This document shows, one piece after another, positions 50,015-59,745 of a stretch of 64,000 bases of DNA (positions are counted from its first letter, which is position 1; each line of letters begins with the position of its first letter). Below the pieces are notes generated by a model. That model saw only the letters and a program-made list of their open reading frames with translations, did no database searches and had not been told where the DNA came from. The translations under genes were made by a program, and so were the position numbers. The stretch covers positions 496,001 to 560,000 of the forward strand of contig JAOALC010000004.1 in the NCBI GenBank assembly GCA_025153775.1, given 5' to 3'. This stretch comes from SAR92 clade bacterium H231. Its GTDB lineage: Bacteria > Pseudomonadota > Gammaproteobacteria > Pseudomonadales > Porticoccaceae.

Positions 50015-50253
50015 CTACAAAGTTTCGGAATAAAGACAACATAAATAAGAGCAGATCAACTAAAACACCAATCACTTATTTAACTTTTAGACACTTGTAC
50101 TTATAAGACTCCGAAACGCAAAAAAACCCTACCTTTGCAAATGATATTTATGCCAACAGCAACTCATCCCGCTTATTACACAAAGCAACCTCACCCCAGC
50201 GCAAGCTAGGGCCAAGGCCTCTTAAAGATGCCCACCCACGGGAGAATAATAGG

Positions 50254-50643
50254 CTAAGTGCCCTCCACCCGCCTATTCCAAGCCTCCAGGGTCCCATCCT
50301 TATCCCGCACATGAGGCCCACGGGCCAAACAATCGGAACAGGCCCTAAAGTACAGCGTCCCATCGTGCCCAGGCTCATTGCCCACACCATTATTGCCCTC
50401 CACAACAACTTCATCCGCACAAAAGGCACAGGCCCTAGCCACAGCATCGTCTGCCGCAGGCTCAGCATTAGACCGTTCATTCCAAAATAGCCCAGCCAGA
50501 TAATAGTCCGGCCCCTGAGGCCCCTTTGCTAAACAGCTAGGACAAAACACAATATGAGAGAGATAGGGCCACTCCGCCAGGCCGGCAAATTTAGCTTCAC
50601 CACCACAGTGGGGGCAGTCTTCTAGTACCATTTCTAATTGCAT
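50254..50643 (-). CDS. Tandem Lar-like zinc-ribbon protein
   Basis: A 129-residue protein with two copies of the pattern CxxC...CxxC-LA-K/R-GP...WN-R: cysteines 10/13 and 34/37 with WNER, then cysteines 72/75 and 102/105 with WNRR. The pattern matches the zinc-ribbon family that includes the phage/prophage restriction-alleviation protein Lar. Lar-type proteins usually have one such unit. A strong ribosome site (AGGGAGGA) precedes the ATG. Neighbours do not identify its role, and restriction alleviation is only a family-level suggestion. Confidence 0.7.
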   Translation of the reverse strand: MQLEMVLEDCPHCGGEAKFAGLAEWPYLSHIVFCPSCLAKGPQGPDYYLAGLFWNERSNAEPAADDAVARACAFCADEVVVEGNNGVGNEPGHDGTLYFRACSDCLARGPHVRDKDGTLEAWNRRVEGT

Positions 50644-51192
50644 AGTTTCCTCCCTGGAAATTATTTAGAGATTAATAAAACCGAGATATGTATTTTTATG
50701 GGTACAGTTCAACATCGGAATGCTAGACATGCCCCTGACCCATTTTGGGTAATAGGCGTATTTAGTCCACCAAAAAAATTACAAGAAGAACTCTTGTGAG
50801 ATCAACCAACATTGCCAGACCTTTATGTTCGAGGCACCCTAAAATTCGGGTCATTCTGAGGGCAGCGAAGAGTCTCTATCGTCACCACCAAATCAACCCG
50901 CCTCCCCAACCGACTCAACCAATTGACCAACAAATCTGGCGTAACCAAATCAATAAGGCAATTAGAAGTGCTACTAAAAAGATATAAGCAATGTCTATAT
51001 TATGTAATTAATGAATCAGATAAAGGAATATAAAAGGTATATTAATCCGTATATTAGGTGCTTTATATGTAATTGTTAAAAAACAGGCATGTAGTTATGG
51101 GAAAGATATTCAGCCACATAGCGCCGAAACTAGACGATCCTTCTTTCAACTAAAAGCTGTGTGCTTGTTAATTAAACATCAACTTAATTGTG
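50644..51192. other. Gene-less stretch between the zinc-ribbon gene and the S9 peptidase gene
   Basis: No open frame with coding character was found on either strand. The right part (50990-51080) is AT-rich. A segment TCATTCTGAGGGCAGCGAAG at 50851-50870 resembles a widespread bacterial intergenic repeat of unknown meaning. It separates the uptake locus from the selO region. Confidence 0.5.
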
Positions 51193-53580
51193 TTAATCCA
51201 TCCCAAACACACCTGAAAGTCTAAATTCTCTGGGTGGCTCTTCCTCCAATAGATGTTTCACCAAGTAGTTCCAAGCACGACGAATTAAATAGTTGGAAAC
51301 ACCATGACCAAGATTAGGTAATAAAATCAGGTCAAAATCCTTATTGGCCTTTTGCAGTGCTTCTACCACCCTAAAACTAGCCGCAGGTGGCGCAGTCGTA
51401 TCTAACATGCCATCCATTATCAACAACTTTCCTTTGAGACTAGACGCATACTCCTCCGGAAATTTATGGACTTCCCTTTGCCCAATTAAAACTTCATATT
51501 TATCGCTCCACATGCTGCTAGATATCATGCGACTGTCATGAAGTTGATAAGCAATCCCAACATGATAAAAGTCCGGATACTTCAGCAACCCCTGCACTGC
51601 GCCCGGGCCGCCGGATGCATGCGTTGTAATACCCACGCGATTGAGATCGATATAGGGGTAGCGTTCAGCTAGCTGTTGAATTCCGCTGATATGGTCTTCC
51701 AGCTTACTCGCTGACTCTGCCCAGCCAAAACATTCATCATGAAAGGCCTTATGACGAAACGGTGTTCCACGACCATCAATTTGCACCACAATAAAACCAA
51801 GTTCTGCCAATGCGGCGGGATCCAAATAAAACCATCCAAATGCCGATTCATTGGTAAAGGACCCTTTCGGCACAACCGTTAATTCCGGTGTATTGAAAAC
51901 ATGAGAAATCACTGGATAACTCTTCTCTGGCGTAAAGTCAGATGGGCGGTAAACCAAGCCATAAATATCCGTCACCTTATCTTCTGCTTTTAGTTTAACC
52001 GGCTCGGGCCATTGCCAACCTTCAGGCAATGCGGACACATCTGCCGTCTCTAGTTTTGCAACCTCACGGCCATCTCTATCAACTAGAATACTCACGGGTA
52101 TTTTATCGGCTCTTGACTGAGTCACTACGGCAAAGTCACCTGTATTTGAAATCGCATTTGAGGCGCTATTACATCCTGAAGACATTGTTAACATATCTTT
52201 CTTTGCAGCAGCAACCACTTCATAATCGCCACCAGCTAAAGTCACCATCTCACCCGTATCAATATTGATTCGAACAAGATCGCGATAATAGGGATCGATA
52301 TCGGGATTGCGCCCGGCGGTTTGTGCAAACACCTCCCGCCGTTTGGGATCAAAGTGCACAAAGGTTCTTACAACCCAATCCCCCTGTGTTACGGTATTTT
52401 TAAGCTCTCCAGTGGTCAAATCGTAGAGATAAAAATGAGCCCACCCGGTTCGCTCGGAGTACCACAGAATTTCGTGACTATCAGGCAGCGGCATAAACGT
52501 AGGCAGTTCATCAATATTTAACATCAGGTTAATATGAGTGTCAGCGGTTTCCTCAAAGAGCAAGCGTGTTATTCCAGTTTCTGTATCAAACTCAATTATC
52601 CGGGCATATTTATAATAGCGATCGACATCGACAAAATACGCGCGGCGGCTGTCGTTATTCCACCATCCCAGATTGGCGGTAAAGAGCCCATTGTTGTTTC
52701 GCGTCACGGGTATCTGAGTGTAGCTGGCCGCCCGCTGTCGTCCGGTGGTGATATCAATCGCCAGCAGCCGCAGGGTTTCAATATGTTCGTCGCCTTGATA
52801 GGCAAATCGATAATAATTTACCTGGGGGCGGATACTTCCGTCACCCGGCACATGTTGCATTACCGGCACGGCTTTCACCTGACGGGTATCTCGCTGCACT
52901 GTAAAGATGCGCCTGCTGTCAGGAGACCATAATACCTGCAGGCCCTCCCCACTCATGGTATGAGCCCATGCTGTGCCAGGACCGCCGTATACAAAATGTT
53001 CTTCCCCGTCGGCGGTCAAGGGCTTTTCTTCGCCGTTCTCTAGTGTTCTCAACCACAGATTATGATTTTGACTAAAAACGATATATTTTCCGTCAGGAGA
53101 AATTACCTCATCTTTACCCAACGGAATATCAATTTCAGAACAAGCACCGGTGGCAGTAGAAAACTGCCAGCGTTTGTCGAATGCGGTAAACCGTAAAATG
53201 CTAACGGTATCCTCAGTATCAAGCTCCATTTCGACTTTGTTGATTGGGAGTTTATCGACATCGACCGTTTTTTGTGTTGCCTCTGCCAGTGCGCCTGCAA
53301 GTATCTGATGGTCAAATGCCGGGGTATTGGTGGCCGTCTTGGCATTTACCAACCGGTATTCCTTACCATACACAGCTGATGGGCCTTCTCCTTTCCGAAT
53401 ATCACGTTCATACCAAAAACAATTACTCTCTCCAATCCACACGGGAAACAGCGTTGTATTAAGGGCAATTTGTTTTGTGAAAATACCTTGCATGAGTGTT
53501 CTGGCGCGATTGTATCGAGCTTCTAATTCTTCGGAGGTGTTCGGTAGTTGAGTCATTTTATTCATCATAGCTTTCCACAT
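51193..53580 (-). CDS. S9 family (DPP-IV-like) peptidase with altered catalytic serine motif
   Basis: A 795-residue prolyl-oligopeptidase-family protein: an N-terminal beta-propeller (about residues 90-500; blades SPDGKYIVFSQNHNLW and WSPDSRRIFTVQRD) and a C-terminal alpha/beta hydrolase domain. Asp727 (GMLDTT) and His759 (NLGHG) of the triad are present. The nucleophile elbow, normally GHSGGG or GWSYGG, reads THASGG (653-658), with Ala655 where Ser belongs and Ser656 one residue later. No signal peptide is seen, so it is likely cytoplasmic. Start codons at 53568, 53565 and 53556 are also possible. It follows the amidohydrolase gene by 53 bases. Confidence 0.82.
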   Translation of the reverse strand: MWKAMMNKMTQLPNTSEELEARYNRARTLMQGIFTKQIALNTTLFPVWIGESNCFWYERDIRKGEGPSAVYGKEYRLVNAKTATNTPAFDHQILAGALAEATQKTVDVDKLPINKVEMELDTEDTVSILRFTAFDKRWQFSTATGACSEIDIPLGKDEVISPDGKYIVFSQNHNLWLRTLENGEEKPLTADGEEHFVYGGPGTAWAHTMSGEGLQVLWSPDSRRIFTVQRDTRQVKAVPVMQHVPGDGSIRPQVNYYRFAYQGDEHIETLRLLAIDITTGRQRAASYTQIPVTRNNNGLFTANLGWWNNDSRRAYFVDVDRYYKYARIIEFDTETGITRLLFEETADTHINLMLNIDELPTFMPLPDSHEILWYSERTGWAHFYLYDLTTGELKNTVTQGDWVVRTFVHFDPKRREVFAQTAGRNPDIDPYYRDLVRINIDTGEMVTLAGGDYEVVAAAKKDMLTMSSGCNSASNAISNTGDFAVVTQSRADKIPVSILVDRDGREVAKLETADVSALPEGWQWPEPVKLKAEDKVTDIYGLVYRPSDFTPEKSYPVISHVFNTPELTVVPKGSFTNESAFGWFYLDPAALAELGFIVVQIDGRGTPFRHKAFHDECFGWAESASKLEDHISGIQQLAERYPYIDLNRVGITTHASGGPGAVQGLLKYPDFYHVGIAYQLHDSRMISSSMWSDKYEVLIGQREVHKFPEEYASSLKGKLLIMDGMLDTTAPPAASFRVVEALQKANKDFDLILLPNLGHGVSNYLIRRAWNYLVKHLLEEEPPREFRLSGVFGMD

Positions 53581-53633
53581 AGTTACGTTTTCAACACCCG
53601 GAAAATTAGGATTCTCAAGGTGTCTTTCTAAGG

Positions 53634-55022
53634 TTATTGTTCAATCATATCGTCCAGCAGTTGATCCAGTTTTTGGCGATCAAGGTGTCTGCCACGAGAA
53701 ATAACAGCAGCTATCCGTCGCGTATTATTGATATCTTCTAAAGGGTCTGCGTCGAGCAAGACAATGTCGGCATAGCGACCTGCAGCAATGGAACCGAAGT
53801 CATGTTCAATCTCAAAATATTTGGCGGGGTTCAGCGTTGCCGTTTGTAACGCCGCAAGTGGCGAAAGTCCCACCTTAGCAAAGGTCGATAATTCAAAATG
53901 CAAGGCTAAACCGGGCGCACACAGCTCTATATAAGGCGGATAATCTGTACCTGCCATCAGCCTCACGCCCGCCTTATGCATCAGGCCCACGGTTTCCATA
54001 AACCAGGGACCCCATTGCTGGCGACTTTTCTCAACGTCACTTTCTCCAGGCAGCCCATACGTGTCTATCAGCTCTCGCAACAAGTCCTGAGGTAAGTAGT
54101 TGACGGAATGCTGGCGTTCAAGGTCTTCACTTAGTCCCAGATCATCGATGCTGGCAATCGCCATGAGTGTGGGGGTATGCCATGTCCCATTGCTGACAAA
54201 GCACTGGATCAACCTGTCGCGATTTTCCGAATCAAGATCCGATAGTGACAGAGAAACCACCTTTTCCATCGCTTCAAGCAGCTTCCACCCTGCATCCATT
54301 GATGTCTGATTAGCATCCAGTGCAGACACCCTTCTGTCTCTCCACAGATCAGCATCTTTAGTGCAGTCAAACTTCATCCCTGTACATTGGCCACCGAGAT
54401 GCAGAATTTCATAGTGGGGGGCCACCTTAAGCACATCCTCAATGGTCATGCGCGTAGGAACATGCCCGCCAGTTCTCAAGCCATGATGATCGGCTCGTTG
54501 CACAATGGCAGCAAATACCTCTGGCTTTAACATCTCGTAGGTTTTAATCATATGAACACCGGCATCCACCAATTCATCCACCAAGGCATAAGCTTCTTCC
54601 GGTGTATCAGCAGTAAGGGATTTGGCGCTCCCCCATGGTGGAGAGCTATTTATATAAGGTCCGGAAAACCAAAGCCGCGGTGCAATCGCGCCTGCTTGCT
54701 CAGATATATCTCGTAGCATAAGTGTTTTATCCAGCGGTTCGCCTATCATCCGGATACTAGTAACACCCTGAGCAACCAGTAATGCCGGCAGTCGCTCAGC
54801 AAGTTGGGGATATGTCACTGCATGGCACAACATATCCCACAGTCCCGGAATGGCATAGGTCCCCTTAGCATCAATTACTTTGGTGTTTGGCGGGGCTGTT
54901 AAGGTGCCAGGCATAACCACCTGTGTGATCCTATCGCCTTGCGTTAGAATATCTCTGATGCCCTTCACACCAGTGTAGGTGTCGATAACGGTTGCCCCTG
55001 TGAGCATGATTTCAGCTGACAT
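53634..55022 (-). CDS. Amidohydrolase family protein with incomplete HxH metal motif
   Basis: A 462-residue TIM-barrel amidohydrolase of the imidazolonepropionase/prolidase-like type. Ligands visible: carboxylated-Lys candidate K160 (HMIKTYE), H187 (GGHVPT), H208 (EILHLGG) and D360 (AGTDYPP). The first strand, usually GLWDMHVH, reads GLWDMLCH, with Leu65 replacing the first His. GGAG precedes the ATG by seven bases. No signal peptide. It may cleave a peptide-like or cyclic amide substrate, but the altered site makes activity uncertain. It is downstream of the symporter gene on the same strand. Confidence 0.83.
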   Translation of the reverse strand: MSAEIMLTGATVIDTYTGVKGIRDILTQGDRITQVVMPGTLTAPPNTKVIDAKGTYAIPGLWDMLCHAVTYPQLAERLPALLVAQGVTSIRMIGEPLDKTLMLRDISEQAGAIAPRLWFSGPYINSSPPWGSAKSLTADTPEEAYALVDELVDAGVHMIKTYEMLKPEVFAAIVQRADHHGLRTGGHVPTRMTIEDVLKVAPHYEILHLGGQCTGMKFDCTKDADLWRDRRVSALDANQTSMDAGWKLLEAMEKVVSLSLSDLDSENRDRLIQCFVSNGTWHTPTLMAIASIDDLGLSEDLERQHSVNYLPQDLLRELIDTYGLPGESDVEKSRQQWGPWFMETVGLMHKAGVRLMAGTDYPPYIELCAPGLALHFELSTFAKVGLSPLAALQTATLNPAKYFEIEHDFGSIAAGRYADIVLLDADPLEDINNTRRIAAVISRGRHLDRQKLDQLLDDMIEQ

Positions 55023-55099
55023 CCATAATCTCCATTAATAGCTTTGATTTAATATTCTCTCGAATGCTGAATTTGTGATTATTTCGATAGTATGAAGAC

Positions 55100-55405
55100 T
55101 TAAACATATAGGTTAACTGCAGTACTCACCGTATAAGGTTTAAGCCCCTCTATGCCGCCTTCCATACCAAGACTGGATTGATTGTGAGCTTCTAGACCAA
55201 CATTAACGCCACCAATAGAAGGCATAGACGTGCCCATCAAGATAAAGAGCTCGCTATCTAAGCTTTCAGACAGCTATACCGTGGCGGTTGTAATTGACAA
55301 TCTAGATCGGCCATGCTTCGTATTTATTTCCTTGCTATAGCTTGGATAAAAAAACGTAGAATCAGCGGTGCCCGAAATAATAGGCTTTCCTATAGAGTAG
55401 TAATT
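55100..55405 (-). pseudogene. Decayed gene, C-terminal fragment, possibly aldehyde dehydrogenase
   Basis: This occupies the gap between the amidohydrolase and symporter genes (55023-55389). One minus-strand frame is open from 55405 to a TAA at 55100 except for one in-frame TAG at 55276-55274. The last ~40 codons read like an aldehyde dehydrogenase end (SSLGMEGGIEGLKPYTVSTAVNLYV, compare SGxGxEGGxEGL). The upstream part (GKPIISGTADSTFFYPSYS) was not recognised. No start codon with a ribosome site was found. It overlaps the symporter 3' end by 16 bases. Confidence 0.4.
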
Positions 55406-56763
55406 TCAGTCAAGGAGTCACGCCTTTTCTTCAGTCGCTTGAGGATAATGCTATGGCGGCGAGTACAGATGGGAATAAACGCAATAATCATTATCGAGGT
55501 TGCCACAATACAAACAGGAATCCAGGTAATAGCTATGCGCAAACCAAATATGGCGTCGTCACTTTGCCCCGACGTAGATGAAGGCTCAAACCCGTACCAC
55601 CCCACAATACCCAAACCAATAGCGCTGCCAATAGCTAAATTGACCTTTGTTACCATGGTAAAAATCGAAAAATAGGTAGCAGCATGGTCAGCACCAAACT
55701 TCCAGGAGCCATAATCGACAATATGACTCAATAGTGAGGGAGCCATAATATTGTTTGAAGCAATACCAACATTAAGGAAAACCATTATCAAGAGCAGAGG
55801 AATAAACTCTTGGCTTCCGGGTGTTAACATACCTATACAAAAAATACCCATCGCCATCATAGATACACCCAGCATCCATGTTTTTATATTCCCAATGCGA
55901 TTCGCGGTTTTATACCAAACACCCAACGCAAACATACTAGAAGCGAGACTAATAACGTAAATCAGTGAAAATTTATCTCCAAGACCAAGATAGGCATCGA
56001 TATAGATAAAATTTAGTGAGGCCCACATGCCCACCCCTGAACCAGACAAAAATACCGCCAGGAGGAAAACCAATAGGGGTTTATTCGTTAATATAATCTT
56101 TAGCAGAGAAAACTCTACCGCTTGATTTTGGATGCAATGGCCATCAACCCTAACACCATCAGGCATCCATTTTATGCAGCTAAACAGTGTGGGTATCAGC
56201 AGTACCGCCGCAAGAAAAAAAGACCACTTAAGCGTCTGCGGGGTAATCTCGGTGGTGTCAAAAAAAGGTAGCTGTGGCAGCGCATAAAACATCAGTGAGC
56301 CCGCAAACATCATAAAGGAGCGCAAGCCATAGAGTTGATTGCGTCCCCGGGGACATTGGGTTAACTCATTAGGCCAGGCCAGATGAGGAATATCGAAAAG
56401 CTTTAAAGCGAGGTACACAGCAACAAACCAGCTGAGAAAATAGATTGTAGTAACATTTTCAGGTGGTATATAAAGAAAGTACGTACTCAGTAAAAAAAGC
56501 AAACTGCCGAGCACGATAAATGGTTTTCGTTTGCCCGTACGGCGATAGTACCTATCAGAAATATATCCCACCACCGGGTCAGTTACTGCATCTAGCAGGT
56601 TAGCAAAAAATAGCACTGCAGCAATGGATGTTAATGCCAATCCAAAGTACTTGGAATAAATACCTTGTAAAATAAGCAAGGGGCCAAATAGAAAATAGAT
56701 GGCCGTTGCCGGCATTGCATAGTTCAGTGCCTGCCGCAGATCTAGCGGGTTACTAGACATCAT
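55390..56763 (-). CDS. GPH-family (MelB-like) MFS symporter
   Basis: A ~457-residue inner-membrane transporter with about 12 helices. The N-terminal loop ANLLDAVTDPVVGYISDRYYRRTGKRKPFI is the cation-coupling Asp motif (DxxTDPxxGxxSD) of the glycoside-pentoside-hexuronide:cation symporters. The start at 56763 (or the adjacent ATG at 56760) is preferred over a TTG 15 bases upstream. Members of this family often move sugars or sugar acids, but in TonB-linked loci they can carry other small molecules. It lies 108 bases after the TonB receptor gene. Confidence 0.86.
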   Translation of the reverse strand: MMSSNPLDLRQALNYAMPATAIYFLFGPLLILQGIYSKYFGLALTSIAAVLFFANLLDAVTDPVVGYISDRYYRRTGKRKPFIVLGSLLFLLSTYFLYIPPENVTTIYFLSWFVAVYLALKLFDIPHLAWPNELTQCPRGRNQLYGLRSFMMFAGSLMFYALPQLPFFDTTEITPQTLKWSFFLAAVLLIPTLFSCIKWMPDGVRVDGHCIQNQAVEFSLLKIILTNKPLLVFLLAVFLSGSGVGMWASLNFIYIDAYLGLGDKFSLIYVISLASSMFALGVWYKTANRIGNIKTWMLGVSMMAMGIFCIGMLTPGSQEFIPLLLIMVFLNVGIASNNIMAPSLLSHIVDYGSWKFGADHAATYFSIFTMVTKVNLAIGSAIGLGIVGWYGFEPSSTSGQSDDAIFGLRIAITWIPVCIVATSIMIIAFIPICTRRHSIILKRLKKRRDSLTEITTL

Positions 56764-56871
56764 GGATTGGCCCCGCAATAAAATAATTTATGGATTAACC
56801 GGACAAGTACTCAGCACCGAACCAGGTAATGTTAGTTACCTGATCCGGTGTAAGCAAAATAGAAATAAGTG

Positions 56872-59598
56872 TTAGAAGTGATAGTTGAGATTGACACCAA
56901 TAGTTCGAGGGCGCAGCCGGTAGGCCCGTGCAAAGCCTAAAGGAACAAACGCGGTTTCAACCCAGGTAAATTCGTCGGCGTTAGTCAGATTTTTAACATA
57001 TAAATCAATATCAAACTTCTCGAAGTTGATACCGGATTTAAGATTTATCTGACTATAACCACCGGCCTCGGGCTGACCCGGAGTAGGATTGATAACACTG
57101 GAGTAATCAGAGACATACGCATAGTCCATCCGGGCAAAACTAGCGTGGCCACCGACGTCAAAATTGTATTCAAGACCCATACTAAAATTAAAATCCGCTG
57201 ATCCAGGCAAATCATCGCCATCACTACCCAGATTTGGTGCGTCCTCCGTTAACTCTGCAATATTATAGGACGTACCAATGTTCACTAACAATTGCTCTGT
57301 CAATCGTGCCTGAATCTCAAGCTCTACGCCCTGAGATTTTGACGAGCCAGCGTTAAACGTAAAGGTCGCTGCACCACATGTAGAAATGGGTATATTGACC
57401 GGCATTCCCTCCCAATTTATATGGTAGATCGCCGCATTAAAAGTCACTCGGTTATCTAGAAGCCCCAACTTAGCACCCAACTCAAAGCTTGCAGAGGTGT
57501 CTGGAGCTATATTTTTAGGAACCGTCACTCCATCAATAACACCATCTCCATCCGGGTCACACTGAGGAGGCACAATCACTTGGGGTTTGCCCAACCTAAA
57601 TCCCTCCGCCCATTGTCCATACAAAAGAACATCATTAGTCGGTTGATAACTTAGATTAAATTTGTAAGTTTGATCCTCGCCTTTTCCAAAGGTTAGATCA
57701 TTGGCAAATTCAAAGCCCAAAAACGAAAGCCGAGTAAGGTTCTCCCGCTCAAATTCGAAATGACGAATCCCAAAAGTGGCTGTTAGATAGTCGGTCAACT
57801 GATAGTTTAATTCACTAAAGACCGACTTTTGCTCGACAGGTACTTCTATATGACCACCAAAGGCTACTTCATCTGGGTTGCCTAGAGCAATATCGCCACT
57901 CCATCTATCTCCTACTACCCAATCATTTTCTCTATCTTCATAGTAAATCCCCGCCAGCAGTTGTATGGGCCCATCAAAACTCGAAGAAAACCGAAGTTCT
58001 TGTACAAAAACATCAATATCCCGCGTAGAAGACGTACTAAACGGAGTATTAAAATTGAAGATGCTAGCATCTTGCTCGGCTACTGGGTCGCTGCTAACTT
58101 TTGATGTCGAACTTAACAGGCTGCCCCAACCGAAATCGTACTCAAGTACCAAATTTGTAATATCCGTTTTACTCTGCAATGACTCATAGCGACTGCCATC
58201 TGGTCCTACCTGCAAGCGCGCTTGCTCAAATTCTCCGGCGAGCAAATAATCAACTTCCGGGTAACCGTCCTGCTCGATATCCTGCTGGAGATACATCAAA
58301 GTGGCCTTAAATTCGTCTGTCGGTTTCCACAATGCCGTCAGGCGAAAACCTGTATACTCGTCGCCACCTACATCGTTTCTATCCTGCACAAACCCTCCAT
58401 TGGGCACTGTAGCGGCAATCAAGTTATCAGGCTGGCTGGCACCCACATTGTCGATAAAGCCACTATTATCGAAACGGTATGCCACGGCGCGAATTGCAAG
58501 TTTGTCTTCAATCAGCGGAACATTAAGTATTCCCTGAATCATAGTATTAGAACCACCTTGCTGACCCGTACTAGAAAAACTTGTTGCCACTTTTCCTTCT
58601 ACTTCTTGCAAGTTAGGCGCATGGGGAATCACACGAACCGTACCGGCCATGGCACTAGCACCATAAAGCGTGCCCTGAGGGCCGCGTAATACTTCGATAC
58701 GCTGGATATCGACCAGCTTGATATCTGCACTTCCACCTGTTTCGCCTGCACTAGCCGCCGAAAGCCCTGTTAAAGGCGTTTCACCAAAGTAAACACCTGC
58801 CGTCGAGTCCTCGATTTGTGGATCAGCTGTCATTCCCCTGATCACAACGCTGTTTTGCGATGCACCTCTGTCCTGAAAGGTAACTCCCGGCATACCTCGC
58901 AAATAATCGTCCATTCCTACTAGATTTCGCTTGTCTATAGTATCGTCGGACAATGCAGAAATACTCATCGCCGTATCCTGCAAACTCTGCTCCCGCTTAT
59001 TCGCTGTCACAATAATCTCATCAATCCTACCCTGCGCCGTGGCAGCCTCATCGCCCTGCGCCAACGCGGAACCCACTCCACCAGCGGTGGCAAATAGCCC
59101 TACCATGGTGGCTAATACATTTTTCCTTTTGCTTGTATTCATGCTCTTCCCCTTAGTTTGATCAACCTGAGTGATAAGCAGATGACCCTCTGCGCTGAAG
59201 TTGCCTTCGAGGCCGGTGTTGGCAAGAAGCACAGCTACCGCACGGGGTACTGAGTACACTCCCTGTAAGGTATTTGTCTTGTGGTCTTTAACCCGGTTAA
59301 AGGGGTAGATCACTGTGACATTGGCCTGTTGCCCAAACACTAGCAACGCGTCATCGGCTGTTTGCCGGGGAATATTAAAGGTTACCGTTTGGCTGGCCGC
59401 TGACTGGGGCTGTGGTGCAAGCCTGTCGTTGGCATGGCCTGGTAACGCTAGACTGATCAGGGCTGTCACAAGCAGTCGCTGGAGCCACTGCGTTGTTCGG
59501 CTTTGATAGCTGGAAATACCGTCCCGGCTTGTGACCCTGCACACAGAATCTGCTGTGAGTTTTTGCTGGGTTACGAAGATAAGAGACAGTAGATGCAT
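56872..59598 (-). CDS. TonB-dependent receptor with N-terminal STN signalling domain
   Basis: A 908-residue outer-membrane transducer. Order: signal-like region (residues ~38-56), STN domain (about 70-146, TVTFNIPRQTADDALLVFG), a second signal-peptide-like segment starting at Met153 (MNTSKRKNVLATMVGLFATAG...ALAQG), TonB box-like DEIIVTANKREQ (193-204), plug domain (ending near IEVLRGPQGTLYGASAMAGTVR), and a barrel ending in NLNYHF with terminal Phe. AAGGG lies six bases before the first ATG. STN plus adjacent fecR and sigma genes indicate trans-envelope signalling. The ligand is unknown. Confidence 0.93.
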   Translation of the reverse strand: MHLLSLIFVTQQKLTADSVCRVTSRDGISSYQSRTTQWLQRLLVTALISLALPGHANDRLAPQPQSAASQTVTFNIPRQTADDALLVFGQQANVTVIYPFNRVKDHKTNTLQGVYSVPRAVAVLLANTGLEGNFSAEGHLLITQVDQTKGKSMNTSKRKNVLATMVGLFATAGGVGSALAQGDEAATAQGRIDEIIVTANKREQSLQDTAMSISALSDDTIDKRNLVGMDDYLRGMPGVTFQDRGASQNSVVIRGMTADPQIEDSTAGVYFGETPLTGLSAASAGETGGSADIKLVDIQRIEVLRGPQGTLYGASAMAGTVRVIPHAPNLQEVEGKVATSFSSTGQQGGSNTMIQGILNVPLIEDKLAIRAVAYRFDNSGFIDNVGASQPDNLIAATVPNGGFVQDRNDVGGDEYTGFRLTALWKPTDEFKATLMYLQQDIEQDGYPEVDYLLAGEFEQARLQVGPDGSRYESLQSKTDITNLVLEYDFGWGSLLSSTSKVSSDPVAEQDASIFNFNTPFSTSSTRDIDVFVQELRFSSSFDGPIQLLAGIYYEDRENDWVVGDRWSGDIALGNPDEVAFGGHIEVPVEQKSVFSELNYQLTDYLTATFGIRHFEFERENLTRLSFLGFEFANDLTFGKGEDQTYKFNLSYQPTNDVLLYGQWAEGFRLGKPQVIVPPQCDPDGDGVIDGVTVPKNIAPDTSASFELGAKLGLLDNRVTFNAAIYHINWEGMPVNIPISTCGAATFTFNAGSSKSQGVELEIQARLTEQLLVNIGTSYNIAELTEDAPNLGSDGDDLPGSADFNFSMGLEYNFDVGGHASFARMDYAYVSDYSSVINPTPGQPEAGGYSQINLKSGINFEKFDIDLYVKNLTNADEFTWVETAFVPLGFARAYRLRPRTIGVNLNYHF
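59142..59154 (-). promoter_or_regulatory. Internal ribosome site and start codon within the TonB receptor gene
   Basis: AAGGGG (59154-59149), six bases, then ATG (59142) encoding Met153. The residues that follow form a complete signal peptide ending ALA-QG. Translation from here would give a ~756-residue receptor without the STN domain. Confidence 0.6.
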
Positions 59599-59745
59599 GG
59601 TTTACCCTTAGTCTGTTTTGTAGTTTTTTAATTTTTGTTTATGGGGCTGGCGATTATTTTGCGAGCCACACAACCGGCCAAGCGGTTTGTGGCAGGCTGT
59701 TTGTGTTGCCTGTAGCATCTGTGGCCTGGCTGGTGCTGGCACGCG

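Noticed and set aside
50796-50987. 63-codon plus-strand frame
   Set aside because: No ribosome site, repetitive Pro/Gln composition and no recognisable motif.
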